Source of the DNA: Emcibacter nanhaiensis | Lineage (GTDB): Bacteria > Pseudomonadota > Alphaproteobacteria > Sphingomonadales > Emcibacteraceae | Direction: 5' to 3' | DNA: 64,000 nucleotides | Assembly: GCF_006385175.1 (NCBI RefSeq) | Contig: NZ_VFIY01000010.1 | Location: 162,900 to 226,899, forward strand | Part shown: one piece after another, positions 42,712-50,438 of the stretch | Numbering within the stretch: the stretch's first letter is position 1 | Layout: the number at the start of each line of letters is the position of its first letter | Program-made: the position numbers and the translations under genes | The notes under the pieces: generated by a model | What the model saw: the letters and a program-made list of their open reading frames with translations, nothing else | Database searches by the model: none | What the model was told of the DNA's origin: nothing

Positions 42712-43881
42712 CTAGATGAGGTTCAGCGTGTTGGGGTGCCCCATGTGCATCCCGCCATAGTTGCGTGCGTATCCATTGAAGTTAAAGGCCATATGCGTTG
42801 TTGCGCTCTGCATGTCGCGGAACGCCCGCTGCAATGAATCGCCTTCGAAGATCGTATGCGCCCCGCTGATGGAATAAAGCCGGGAAGCCGCCTCGGTACA
42901 GCCGTGCACGGACTTGGCCATCTCCCACAAATGACGCGCTTTATCAATTACCGGCTGCTCAACACCTTCGTTCGCCGCGTCATAGGCCGCCTGCTGGTTG
43001 GCATGGCTCATGGCACGGGCAGAGCGAATAGCATATTCCGTCTCGGCGATATAACGATGCACATCCGGGTTGTCGGCATATTTGGACCGGTCAAAAGCCC
43101 CCAGGCGGGACTGGTTGCGCTCGATATACTGATCCAGGATTCCCCGGGCCATGCCTTGCGCGGCAGCGGCCAGCATCTCACCAAAAATCAATACGAAAGG
43201 TATCTTGTAGATCGGATCAAAATCCGCCGGCGGTGTCGGCGCCGCGCCGAAAATCGGATGATGACGATGTTCGGGCACAAATACTTTTTCCATCTTCAAC
43301 CGTTTACTGCCGGTACCGGCAAGCCCCATGACCTTCCAGTCGTCGATGATCTCATAATCGGACCGGGGCACAAAAAACCCGCAGGGGGTCGGCTGGTCAC
43401 CTTCGGCCCGCGGCGGGCGAATGCCGCCGACAATCGCCCACTCGGCGTGGTCACAGCCACTGGAATAGGGCCACTCACCGGTCAGCAGAAAACCACCCTC
43501 GGCCGGCTCCACCTGGCCGGTCGGCGCATAGGCGGAAGACAACAGGACTTCGCGATCCGCGCCCCAGATATCTTCCAGCCCCTGGACCGGAAGATGTTTC
43601 ACCTCCCACTGATGCAACGCCAGCACGGCGAGCGTCCAGCCGCTTGATCCACAGGCCGACGCCACCTCGAATATGATATCGGTCAGCAAGGAAGGGGACA
43701 GCTCATAGCCGCCATATTCTTTCGGCTGGAGAATTTTGAAAAACCCCGCTTCGCGAAAATCTGAAATCGTATCCTGTCCAACGATGCGCTCCTGCTCCAC
43801 TTTGGCAGCGCGCTCTCTTAATCTGGGCTTCATCGCCCTCGCACATTCAAGAAGGCCTTCCGGCATTACTTTACTCTCCAT
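42712..43881 (-). CDS. Group D flavin-dependent phenol monooxygenase (HsaA / HPAH-C2-like)
   Basis: A 389-residue protein of the acyl-CoA dehydrogenase fold. Segments such as FFKILQPKEYGGYELSPSLL, ACGSSGWTLAVLALHQWEV and VMGLAGTGSKRLKMEKVFVP, and the C-terminal DMQSATTHMAFNFNGYARNY, are typical of oxygenases like HsaA and the C2 component of p-hydroxyphenylacetate hydroxylase, not of true acyl-CoA dehydrogenases. It should ortho-hydroxylate a phenol to a catechol with reduced FMN from the C1-type reductase at 39.4 kb. The product fits the extradiol dioxygenases nearby. Confidence 0.85.
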   Translation of the reverse strand: MESKVMPEGLLECARAMKPRLRERAAKVEQERIVGQDTISDFREAGFFKILQPKEYGGYELSPSLLTDIIFEVASACGSSGWTLAVLALHQWEVKHLPVQGLEDIWGADREVLLSSAYAPTGQVEPAEGGFLLTGEWPYSSGCDHAEWAIVGGIRPPRAEGDQPTPCGFFVPRSDYEIIDDWKVMGLAGTGSKRLKMEKVFVPEHRHHPIFGAAPTPPADFDPIYKIPFVLIFGEMLAAAAQGMARGILDQYIERNQSRLGAFDRSKYADNPDVHRYIAETEYAIRSARAMSHANQQAAYDAANEGVEQPVIDKARHLWEMAKSVHGCTEAASRLYSISGAHTIFEGDSLQRAFRDMQSATTHMAFNFNGYARNYGGMHMGHPNTLNLI

Positions 43882-44018
43882 CCAATTACGATCCCTATAT
43901 CCGCACCTGACGTCCTGGCAGCGTCTGCATCAGATATTTACTTCATATTACAAGACTTGTTTGATCCCTGATACCAACCTCCACAGGCTTTTTCATCCCT
44001 TGCGGCCGGTGCAGGCAT

Positions 44019-44033
44019 TATGTAACATTCTAG
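44019..44033 (-). promoter_or_regulatory. Motif B operator candidate (CTAGAATGTTACATA)
   Basis: In the 462-bp divergent region (43882-44343) between the group D monooxygenase and the KstD-like gene. It contains the 10-bp palindrome ATTCTAGAAT (44027-44036). Confidence 0.5.
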
Positions 44034-44064
44034 AATATATGTAAAGGCTGTTATAAACTATATT

Positions 44065-44079
44065 CTAGAATTCTAGTAT
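44065..44079 (+). promoter_or_regulatory. Motif B operator candidate (CTAGAATTCTAGTAT)
   Basis: Contains a perfect 12-bp palindrome CTAGAATTCTAG, the most symmetric copy. Centre-to-centre distance to the copy at 44019 is about 45 bp. No credible gene lies in the rest of 43882-44343. Confidence 0.55.
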
Positions 44080-44343
44080 AAATCATGTATAATGAATGTA
44101 AAGAGGCACATAAATAAAAGAAATAAAAACCATAACCAAAGGAAATACCACAAGTCGCCACGGGAGGATAAAGCGATATCATCATGAACATAACAGGCGC
44201 CGACAAGAACAAAATGCACCCGGATGAACCGGCCATACGCGGGCTGAAACAGGAAAATAAACCGATTCGCGGTCATGCCTCCCTGCTCGCCGGCCGGGAA
44301 ATGACCGTCGATTTTTTAATATATATTGTGACGGAATGAGGAA

Positions 44344-46068
44344 ATGACGCAAACCACCAACGCCAGTGACTGGGATTATCAGCATGATGTTGTCATCGTG
44401 GGATCCGGCGCGGGCGGCATGACGGCCGCACTGATCGCCCATGACCTTGGTCTTGATGCGATTGTGATTGAGAAAAGCAATCTGGTGGGCGGGACAACAG
44501 CTGTATCCGCCGGGGTGGTCTGGATTCCGGATAATCCCCACCTCAAATCCATTAGTTATCCGGATTCGCGGGACGACGCCGCCACCTATCTCAGGGAAAC
44601 TGTCGGCGAGGACTATGATGAGGAAAAGATCGGCGCCTATCTGGACACCGGCCCTGCCCTCGTCAGCTATCTTGAACAACATTCAGAAATCGCGTTCCGC
44701 CCGGTGGGGCTTCCCGATTATTACGCCGACCTTCCCGGCGGCAAGGACGGCAATCGCGCCCTCGACCCGCTGCCCCTGAGTGCCCGGGACCTGGGCGAGG
44801 ACATCAAGATTCTGCGCCCGCCTCATCCGCAGATCGTGGTCGGCGGCATGACCTTTACCACCGGTGAAGTCGCCATCATCCTGCGCAAGGAACCGGGCTG
44901 GCTCAAGCTCGTCCTGAAAAGGGCGTTGCATCATTACCTCGACCTGCCCTGGCTTGTTCGCCACGGCAACTCGCCACGACTGACCCTGGGCAACGCCTTG
45001 GTCGGCCGCTGCATGCTGAGCCTGAAACAACGCAACATTCCCATCTGGCGCGAAACGAAACTGAAACGCCTCATCAGAGACGAGACCGGCGTTATCGGCA
45101 TTGTTGCCGAGCGGGACGGCAAGGAAGTCCGTATAAAGGCGAAGAAAGGCGTGATTCTGGCCGCCGGTGGATTTGGCGCCAATCAGGAGATGCGCAAGAC
45201 CTATCTCACCCGTTCCCCGGAAACGGAACGGAGCGTTGCCCCGGACATCAATATGGGAGACGGCATTTCCGCCGGCATGGAGCTGGGCGCCGACACGCAT
45301 CTCATGGATGAAGCCTGGTGGATTCCCATCTACCGGCTCAGGGACTCGAAACTGACCTGCGGCATGTTCATGGAGCGCTCCTTCCCCGGTTCCATGATCA
45401 TCAACCGCCAGGGCGCGCGATATCTCAACGAAGCGGCCAACTATGATGACGCCGGCCGCGCCATGGCAAATGCGAATTCCACTAACGGCCCGGACGTGCC
45501 AAGTTATTTTATTTTCGACAAACGGTGCCGGGAAAACTATATCGCCGGCCCGCTGCAGCCGATGCCGGCGGTGATGGACGCTGTGCTGAGCGCGGAAACA
45601 AAGGATCTTGTCATCAAGGCGCCCGACCTCAAGTCGCTGGCGGAAAAACTGAATATTGATCCGGTGGCGCTGGAAAATACTGTTGAACGCTTCAATCGCC
45701 AGGCGCTGGCGGGCGTGGATGCTGACTTCCACCGCGGCGAGGAAACCTATGAACGCCACTACAGCGATCCCAATGTCGCGCCCAACAGTACCATGGCGCC
45801 AATCACCGAGGCGCCGTTTTATGCCATTCCGATTTATGCGGGAGACATCGGGACGAAAGGGGGACTGGTCACGGATAGGGACGCCCGGGTTCTGGACAGG
45901 GGTGGAAACACCATCAATGGCCTTTATGCCGCCGGCAACACTGCCGCCTCCATTATGGGCCGCTCCTACCCGGGTGGCGGGGTCACCATCGGTCCATCCA
46001 TGGTTTTCGGCGCCAGAGCCGCGCTGCATATCGCCGGCAAGGCGCTGACAGACTTGATAAATAAATAG
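44344..46068 (+). CDS. FAD-dependent oxidoreductase, 3-ketosteroid delta1-dehydrogenase-like
   Basis: A 574-residue flavoprotein. The N-terminal FAD motif is VVIVGSGAGGMTAALIAHDL, followed by GGTTAVSAGVVWIPDN. The C-terminal GLYAAGNTAASIMGRSYPGG then GVTIGPSMVFGARAALHIAG is the typical KstD/fumarate reductase-like FAD-domain close. KstD-group enzymes introduce a C=C next to a ketone in a cyclic substrate. It probably desaturates a cyclohexanone-type or related alicyclic ring on the way to aromatisation. The start is ATG with GAGGAA directly upstream. Exact substrate unknown. Confidence 0.87.
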   Translation: MTQTTNASDWDYQHDVVIVGSGAGGMTAALIAHDLGLDAIVIEKSNLVGGTTAVSAGVVWIPDNPHLKSISYPDSRDDAATYLRETVGEDYDEEKIGAYLDTGPALVSYLEQHSEIAFRPVGLPDYYADLPGGKDGNRALDPLPLSARDLGEDIKILRPPHPQIVVGGMTFTTGEVAIILRKEPGWLKLVLKRALHHYLDLPWLVRHGNSPRLTLGNALVGRCMLSLKQRNIPIWRETKLKRLIRDETGVIGIVAERDGKEVRIKAKKGVILAAGGFGANQEMRKTYLTRSPETERSVAPDINMGDGISAGMELGADTHLMDEAWWIPIYRLRDSKLTCGMFMERSFPGSMIINRQGARYLNEAANYDDAGRAMANANSTNGPDVPSYFIFDKRCRENYIAGPLQPMPAVMDAVLSAETKDLVIKAPDLKSLAEKLNIDPVALENTVERFNRQALAGVDADFHRGEETYERHYSDPNVAPNSTMAPITEAPFYAIPIYAGDIGTKGGLVTDRDARVLDRGGNTINGLYAAGNTAASIMGRSYPGGGVTIGPSMVFGARAALHIAGKALTDLINK

Positions 46069-46107
46069 AAAATGGGTTAGAAGTTTGTTTAGCTAACATG
46101 TTTTGGT

Positions 46108-46122
46108 CTAGTATCTTATAAT
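46108..46122 (+). promoter_or_regulatory. Motif B operator candidate (CTAGTATCTTATAAT)
   Basis: Weaker motif B match, 35 bp before the TTG start of the GntR regulator. The position would allow autoregulation. Confidence 0.45.
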
Positions 46123-46156
46123 ACCAGCCAATTCGACAACAAGAGAGGTCACCAGT

Positions 46157-46843
46157 TTGCGCAACTTACATACATCGGCTTTGTCTGGAAAGACACGCGC
46201 CATTTGCGAGGAAATCGAGAAAAGATTGGTGCGGGGAGTTTATCGTTTCGGCGATGAAATACTGGCGAATGATCTTGTCAAGGAATTCGGCGCCAGCCGC
46301 GCGCCAGTGATGGCGGCCATGAATTACCTGCGTGCCGAAGGATATCTGATCATTACACCCCAGGTAGGATGCCGGGTGATCTCCCCCTCCCCGTCAGAGA
46401 TCGAGGATTTCTTCTTCGTGTACGGCAGGGTGGAAGGCGCCTTTGCCGCCATGGCGGCAGAACGGCATGATGACAAGGGTCTGGCGATGTTGCGTATGAC
46501 ACAACAGCAGATTCAGATTCATACCCCCAAAAAAGGCGAGACAATTACCGAAACCTTTGTCGACCTGGTCGCTGAATTCTATCATCAGATTCACCAGATC
46601 TCCAACTCCAAATTCGAGGCGGAACGCGCTGCGAAATATCTGCGGATGTCAGAATTCTTCATGTTCAACAGTAACGCCATGAATGTTCCCGGTGGTGAAC
46701 CGCTTGAGATAGCCGACAAAGAGAGGGCGGATATCATCGAGGCCATCGCCGCCCGTGACGCCGAGCGGGCAAGCCGACTTATGGAAATCCACGTACAGGG
46801 CAAGCCCAAACGCGCTGGCGTCCACCAGAAAGAAGCTTCGTAA
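46157..46843 (+). CDS. GntR-family transcriptional regulator (FCD-type)
   Basis: A 228-residue regulator. The N-terminal winged helix (about 8-75) shows ICEEIEKRLVRGVYRFGDEI, LVKEFGASRAPVMAAMNYLR and EGYLIITPQVGCRVI, the GntR pattern. The C-terminal all-helical domain (about 85-215) fits FCD-like ligand binding. Translation probably starts at TTG with AGAGAGG upstream. It lies centrally among the genes that carry motif B and has one copy in front of itself, so it is the leading candidate for the motif B-binding pathway regulator. A TetR (20.6 kb) and an IclR (59.9 kb) have their own distinct sites. Confidence 0.88.
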   Translation: MRNLHTSALSGKTRAICEEIEKRLVRGVYRFGDEILANDLVKEFGASRAPVMAAMNYLRAEGYLIITPQVGCRVISPSPSEIEDFFFVYGRVEGAFAAMAAERHDDKGLAMLRMTQQQIQIHTPKKGETITETFVDLVAEFYHQIHQISNSKFEAERAAKYLRMSEFFMFNSNAMNVPGGEPLEIADKERADIIEAIAARDAERASRLMEIHVQGKPKRAGVHQKEAS

Positions 46844-46868
46844 TACTCCCGCTTACCCCATCGGAAAG

Positions 46869-46890
46869 AAGGGCCCCTCGGGCCCTTTTT
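46869..46890 (+). terminator. Rho-independent terminator of the GntR gene
   Basis: Stem AAGGGCCC (46869-46876) and GGGCCCTT (46880-46887) with a CTC loop and a run of five T residues (46886-46890), 25 bases past the stop. Confidence 0.85.
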
Positions 46891-46916
46891 AATTGTCCTT
46901 CAAGTCCCTGCCCTGG

Positions 46917-46942
46917 CTTACCGGTTATCAATAACCGGTAAG
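46917..46942. repeat. 26-bp near-perfect palindrome
   Basis: CTTACCGGTTAT and ATAACCGGTAAG (12-bp arms) flank a central CA dinucleotide. It sits between the GntR terminator and the NahE-like operon. The arms are too close for a stable loop, so a DNA-binding site is more likely than a terminator. The rest of 46844-47188 (345 bp) is non-coding. Confidence 0.6.
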
Positions 46943-47037
46943 AACGGTCGCCCCCACCCTGGTCTATCCGTATATTCCGGCGCAGTCCCCGGCTGACGCC
47001 GGCATGATTCATTTGTTGATTTAATATATCTAACCTG

Positions 47038-47052
47038 CTAGGATGTTAGTAT
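47038..47052 (+). promoter_or_regulatory. Motif B operator candidate (CTAGGATGTTAGTAT)
   Basis: Strong motif B match, 137 bp before the NahE-like gene. Confidence 0.55.
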
Positions 47053-47188
47053 TCCTGGCAAGAGAGAATATGGCCGCTCAGGGCACGCTTCTACTCTTAT
47101 TTCGCCGGATATTTTTTTAAGTTTCGTTGGGCGTTTCGCAGCCATGCGCCGTTGAGCGCCCGTAATTGATTGAAATAGGACTACAATA

Positions 47189-48178
47189 ATGGCCAAATCA
47201 AAATCTCTACTGACCGTCGATGATATCGTCGGTGCCTGGGCAATCATGCCGACGCCCGCCAAACCCGGTTCCGAAAAGTGGGATTCAGAAAATACCGTTG
47301 ACCTGGAAGAAACTGCCCGCGTGGTCAACGGCCTGATTGAAGGCGGCGTCGACGGTATTCTCGCCCTTGGAACACTCGGCGAATGCGCCACCTTGACCTG
47401 GGAAGAGAAATACGAATTCATGGCCACGATGATTGAAGCCGCCGCCGGTCGCGTTCCGGTGTTTGTCGGCACCACCGCCCTGAACACCCGCGAAACCATC
47501 CGTGAAACCAGAGCGGCAGCGGAACTGGGCGCTGCCGGCACCATGCTTGGCCTGCCCATGTGGTGCGCCTCCAGCGTCGACACCGCGGTTCAGTTCTACA
47601 AGGATGTCGCCGAAGCCTGTCCGGACATGGCGATCTGCGTTTATGCCAACGTGGAGGCCTTCAAGTTCGACTTCCCGACCGCCTTCTGGGCCCAGGTGGC
47701 CTCCATTCCCCAGGTCGTGACCAGCAAGTACAATAATCTCGGCAACCTGCTGCAGGACATCGCCGCAACCAGGGGACAGATCAAATTCCTGCCCATTGAC
47801 GCCGCCTATTACGGCGCCGCCCGCATGGAACCCGATTTTTGCGACGCCTTCTGGACCAACAGCGCCGTCTGTGGCCCGGCTGCGGTGACCAAATTCCGCG
47901 ATGTGATTGCTGAAGCGAAAAAGACCAATGACTGGAGCGAAGCCAAGGTTATGGCCGGCGAAATCGGCTATGCCCTGTCCACGCTATTCCCCAATGGCAG
48001 CTTCAAAGATTTCTCCATGTATAATATCATCCTGGAAAAAGAGCGTATGAACGCCGCCGGCTGGATGGTGGCCGGACCAACCCGCCCGCCCTATCACATC
48101 GTGCCCCAGTCTTACCTGGAAGGCGCCCATGAATCCGGACGGCGTGCGGCGGCGTTGCACAAGAAATATTCCGCCTGA
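47189..48178 (+). CDS. trans-o-Hydroxybenzylidenepyruvate hydratase-aldolase-like (NahE family)
   Basis: A 329-residue class I aldolase of the DapA superfamily. GTLGECATLTWEEKYEF, GTTALNTRETIRETR, GTMLGLPMWC, YANVEAFKFDFPTAFWAQV and the C-terminal AAGWMVAGPTRPPYHIVPQS match NahE-type enzymes closely. The Schiff-base Lys is about residue 180 (VVTSKYNNLG; Lys183 in NahE). NahE splits trans-o-hydroxybenzylidenepyruvate into salicylaldehyde and pyruvate. Genes for an extradiol dioxygenase and an NahD-like isomerase follow in the same operon, so an analogous two-ring cleavage product is expected. Confidence 0.92.
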   Translation: MAKSKSLLTVDDIVGAWAIMPTPAKPGSEKWDSENTVDLEETARVVNGLIEGGVDGILALGTLGECATLTWEEKYEFMATMIEAAAGRVPVFVGTTALNTRETIRETRAAAELGAAGTMLGLPMWCASSVDTAVQFYKDVAEACPDMAICVYANVEAFKFDFPTAFWAQVASIPQVVTSKYNNLGNLLQDIAATRGQIKFLPIDAAYYGAARMEPDFCDAFWTNSAVCGPAAVTKFRDVIAEAKKTNDWSEAKVMAGEIGYALSTLFPNGSFKDFSMYNIILEKERMNAAGWMVAGPTRPPYHIVPQSYLEGAHESGRRAAALHKKYSA

Positions 48179-48217
48179 CACGACAAACAGACTGCGAAAA
48201 TATATCGGAGGTTTCCA

Positions 48218-48484
48218 ATGACTCAAATAGCGACTGAACGTGCCCTGTGGGACGTCACCAGCGGCCCGGACAAGATCCAGCAATATATGGCTGATCCGGA
48301 CGCTTTTCTCGCCCCCTACGGGATGAGCGACGAGGAAAAAGCCCTCATGAAAGAGAAAAACGTCAAGGCGCTCGCCGACCAGGGACACAGCCATATGCTG
48401 CTGATGCTGTTCTTTGTCGCCGTGTCCGGCGGCTTTTCAGCCCTTCCCGAATATCTCGGCGCCCTGAACGGCCCGGCACAGTAA
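48218..48484 (+). CDS. LigA-like small subunit of a type II extradiol dioxygenase
   Basis: An 88-residue all-helical protein of the LigA (protocatechuate 4,5-dioxygenase alpha) family. The characteristic FLAPYGMSDEEKALMKEKNV is followed by a run (GHSHMLLMLFFVAVSG) that would sit over the active site of the catalytic subunit. CGGAGG lies upstream of the ATG. It is followed 26 bp later by the LigB-like catalytic subunit, so the two form a heteromeric dioxygenase. Confidence 0.85.
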   Translation: MTQIATERALWDVTSGPDKIQQYMADPDAFLAPYGMSDEEKALMKEKNVKALADQGHSHMLLMLFFVAVSGGFSALPEYLGALNGPAQ

Positions 48485-48510
48485 CAACCAAGTAAATCTG
48501 GAGACAAAAA

Positions 48511-49335
48511 ATGGCAGAAATCGTAGGTGGCTTTCTTCTTCCGCACGATCCCCTTATCACCGCGGATCCCTCCTCTCCGCCGAAGGAACAGGCAGACGCC
48601 GTTATGAACGCCTATGCGCACATCGGCAATCGCCTCAATGAACTGGATATTGATACCGTAATCGTCATCGGCGACGATCACTATACCGTGTTCGGCCCGC
48701 ACTGCCTGCCGCGGTGCCTGATCGTTACCGGTGAGGCCTCCGGCCCGGTGGAGCCCTGGGTCGGCCTGCCGCAGAAACAGATGCGCATCAACCAGCCGCT
48801 CGCCACGCATATCATGCAGCATGGTTTTGATACCGGCATTGACTGGGCCGTTGCGAAAAGCATCGTGCTGGATCACTCCACATCGCAGCCGATTCACCTG
48901 TGCTTCATCGACAACCCGAAAATCAGCGCCATACCGGTGCTCGTAAACTCCGGCGTTGAACCGCTGATCTCCAACAAGCGCTGTTACGAAATCGGCCGGA
49001 ACATGCGTGAAGCGGTACAGTCCTGGGACGGGGCGGAACGCGTCGCCATCTTCGGCACCGGCGGCATCAGCCACTGGGTCGGCATGCCGGACATGGGCCG
49101 GGTCAATGTCGAATGGGACAAGCGGATCATGGGCTATATTGAAAATGGCGACATGGACAGTTTCCTGGCCCTTAGTGATGAGGAAATTATCGAACAGTCC
49201 GGCAACGGCGGCCTGGAGATCAAAAACTGGATGGTCGCCATGGGCTTCGTCGAAGGCGGCAAGGGCGAGATGATCGAATATCAGCCGATCCCGCAGTGGG
49301 TCACCGGCTGCGGCTTTATGGAGGTTGCGGCGTGA
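48511..49335 (+). CDS. LigB-like catalytic subunit of a type II extradiol dioxygenase
   Basis: A 274-residue LigB-superfamily dioxygenase. Candidate Fe(II) ligands are His12 (LLPHDPLI), His57 (IGDDHYTV) and Glu236 (GGLEIKNW); the catalytic base is His188 (GGISHWVG). Type II enzymes include LigAB, CarBaBb and PhnC. With NahE- and NahD-like partners, the substrate is probably a bicyclic or biaryl catechol rather than protocatechuate. Its stop overlaps the GTG start of the isomerase gene. Confidence 0.88.
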   Translation: MAEIVGGFLLPHDPLITADPSSPPKEQADAVMNAYAHIGNRLNELDIDTVIVIGDDHYTVFGPHCLPRCLIVTGEASGPVEPWVGLPQKQMRINQPLATHIMQHGFDTGIDWAVAKSIVLDHSTSQPIHLCFIDNPKISAIPVLVNSGVEPLISNKRCYEIGRNMREAVQSWDGAERVAIFGTGGISHWVGMPDMGRVNVEWDKRIMGYIENGDMDSFLALSDEEIIEQSGNGGLEIKNWMVAMGFVEGGKGEMIEYQPIPQWVTGCGFMEVAA

Positions 49336-49925
49336 AGACCATAGACTTCTATTTTGATATCTATAGTCCCTATGCCTATCTGGCTTTCCACCGCCTGGTG
49401 GAAATTGCCGACGCGCATGGCTCCGAGATCAACTATCTGCCCATTGACCTGAAAAAGGCCAAGATCGCGGCCGGCAATACCGGCCCGGCAAACATGCAGA
49501 TCCCGCCCAAGATCCGTTACCTGATGGCGGACCTGACCCGGTGGGCGAACCGCTACGGCATCCCCTTCGGAGAAATTCCGAAGGGGATGGACTCCAACCG
49601 CATCAACCGGGGCGTATTTTTCGCCATCGATCACGGCCAGGCCACAGAGTATATCCGCGAATCCTATGCCGCCACCTGGGGGCGCGGCGGGGATATGTCG
49701 AGCGATGAAACCCTGACGGACCTGGCCCAAAAGATGGGCTGGAACCCGGATGAGTTCCTCACCTATATCGCGTCTGGTGAGGCGGATGAACGCTACGCAA
49801 AACTGTTCGACCAGGCCGTCGAGCGCGGCGTTTTCGGCGTGCCGATCTATATCATCGACGACCAGATGTGGTGGGGCAACGACCGGCTGCATTTCGTCGA
49901 GGAATATCTGGCGGAAAACGCCTGA
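49332..49925 (+). CDS. 2-Hydroxychromene-2-carboxylate isomerase-like (NahD family, DsbA/GST kappa fold)
   Basis: A 197-residue protein of the DsbA-like thioredoxin fold. The opening TIDFYFDIYSPYAYLAFHRL has the catalytic Ser (SPYAY) of the HCCA isomerase/kappa GST group. The C-terminal GVFGVPIYIIDDQMWWGNDR is also diagnostic. NahD isomerises 2-hydroxychromene-2-carboxylate to trans-o-hydroxybenzylidenepyruvate using glutathione. GTG at 49332 is the start because it overlaps the previous stop (GTGA). It links the dioxygenase product to the NahE-like aldolase. Confidence 0.9.
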   Translation: MKTIDFYFDIYSPYAYLAFHRLVEIADAHGSEINYLPIDLKKAKIAAGNTGPANMQIPPKIRYLMADLTRWANRYGIPFGEIPKGMDSNRINRGVFFAIDHGQATEYIRESYAATWGRGGDMSSDETLTDLAQKMGWNPDEFLTYIASGEADERYAKLFDQAVERGVFGVPIYIIDDQMWWGNDRLHFVEEYLAENA

Positions 49926-50012
49926 TCTACCGACCAGCCCTGCATTGTCAGAAGCATTGGCGGAAACCAGCGCCGGAGCTTCTGACATTTTTAAACTCAC
50001 AGGAAGCAAGTT

Positions 50013-50330
50013 ATGCCAGTAATCAAGTTTATCAGCCCCGACGGGGATGAACAGGACGTTGAGGTCGATAACGGCACCAGCATCATGCAGGCCGCCGTTG
50101 ACAACAGCATCGAGGGTATTGACGGTGAATGCGGCGGGACCTGCAGCTGTGCCACATGTCACTGCTATGTGGACGAAGCCTGGATGGGAAAGGCCGGCGA
50201 AGCGGACCCCGTCGAACAGGACATGCTGGAATTCGTCATGGATCACCGGCCAAACAGCCGTCTCGGCTGCCAGATCACCATGAATGACGACCTCGACGGC
50301 ATCATTATCAGGATCCCGGAAGAGCAGTAA
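50013..50330 (+). CDS. [2Fe-2S] ferredoxin, putidaredoxin type
   Basis: A 105-residue ferredoxin with CGGTCSCATCH (about 40-50) and a distal Cys in RLGCQITM. It resembles the copy at 18.8 kb more than the cysteine-rich one at 26.1 kb. It closes the NahE/LigAB/NahD operon. No oxygenase partner lies beside it, so it may serve one of the distant P450s. Confidence 0.9.
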   Translation: MPVIKFISPDGDEQDVEVDNGTSIMQAAVDNSIEGIDGECGGTCSCATCHCYVDEAWMGKAGEADPVEQDMLEFVMDHRPNSRLGCQITMNDDLDGIIIRIPEEQ

Positions 50331-50371
50331 TAATTCTCACCTTCCCGATTGCACAGCGCAGATAAAGAACA

Positions 50372-50396
50372 AGCCGGGGCTAAGGCCCCGGCTTTT
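50372..50396 (+). terminator. Rho-independent terminator of the NahE-LigAB-NahD-ferredoxin operon
   Basis: A 9-bp perfect stem (AGCCGGGGC at 50372-50380 and GCCCCGGCT at 50385-50393) with a TAAG loop and a short T-tract. It lies between convergent genes. Confidence 0.8.
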
Positions 50397-50438
50397 ACAA
50401 TTTGAACCCGGCTGCAGCAGGCAGGTTTCCCTTGCTTA

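Noticed and set aside
42712..43881. Annotation as an acyl-CoA dehydrogenase
   Set aside because: The C-terminal pattern and the adjacent C1-type flavin reductase fit the group D flavin monooxygenases, which share the fold.
44051..44276. Two short minus-strand open frames in the divergent region before the KstD-like gene
   Set aside because: AT-rich, without ribosome sites or homology, and overlapping motif B copies; better read as promoter DNA.
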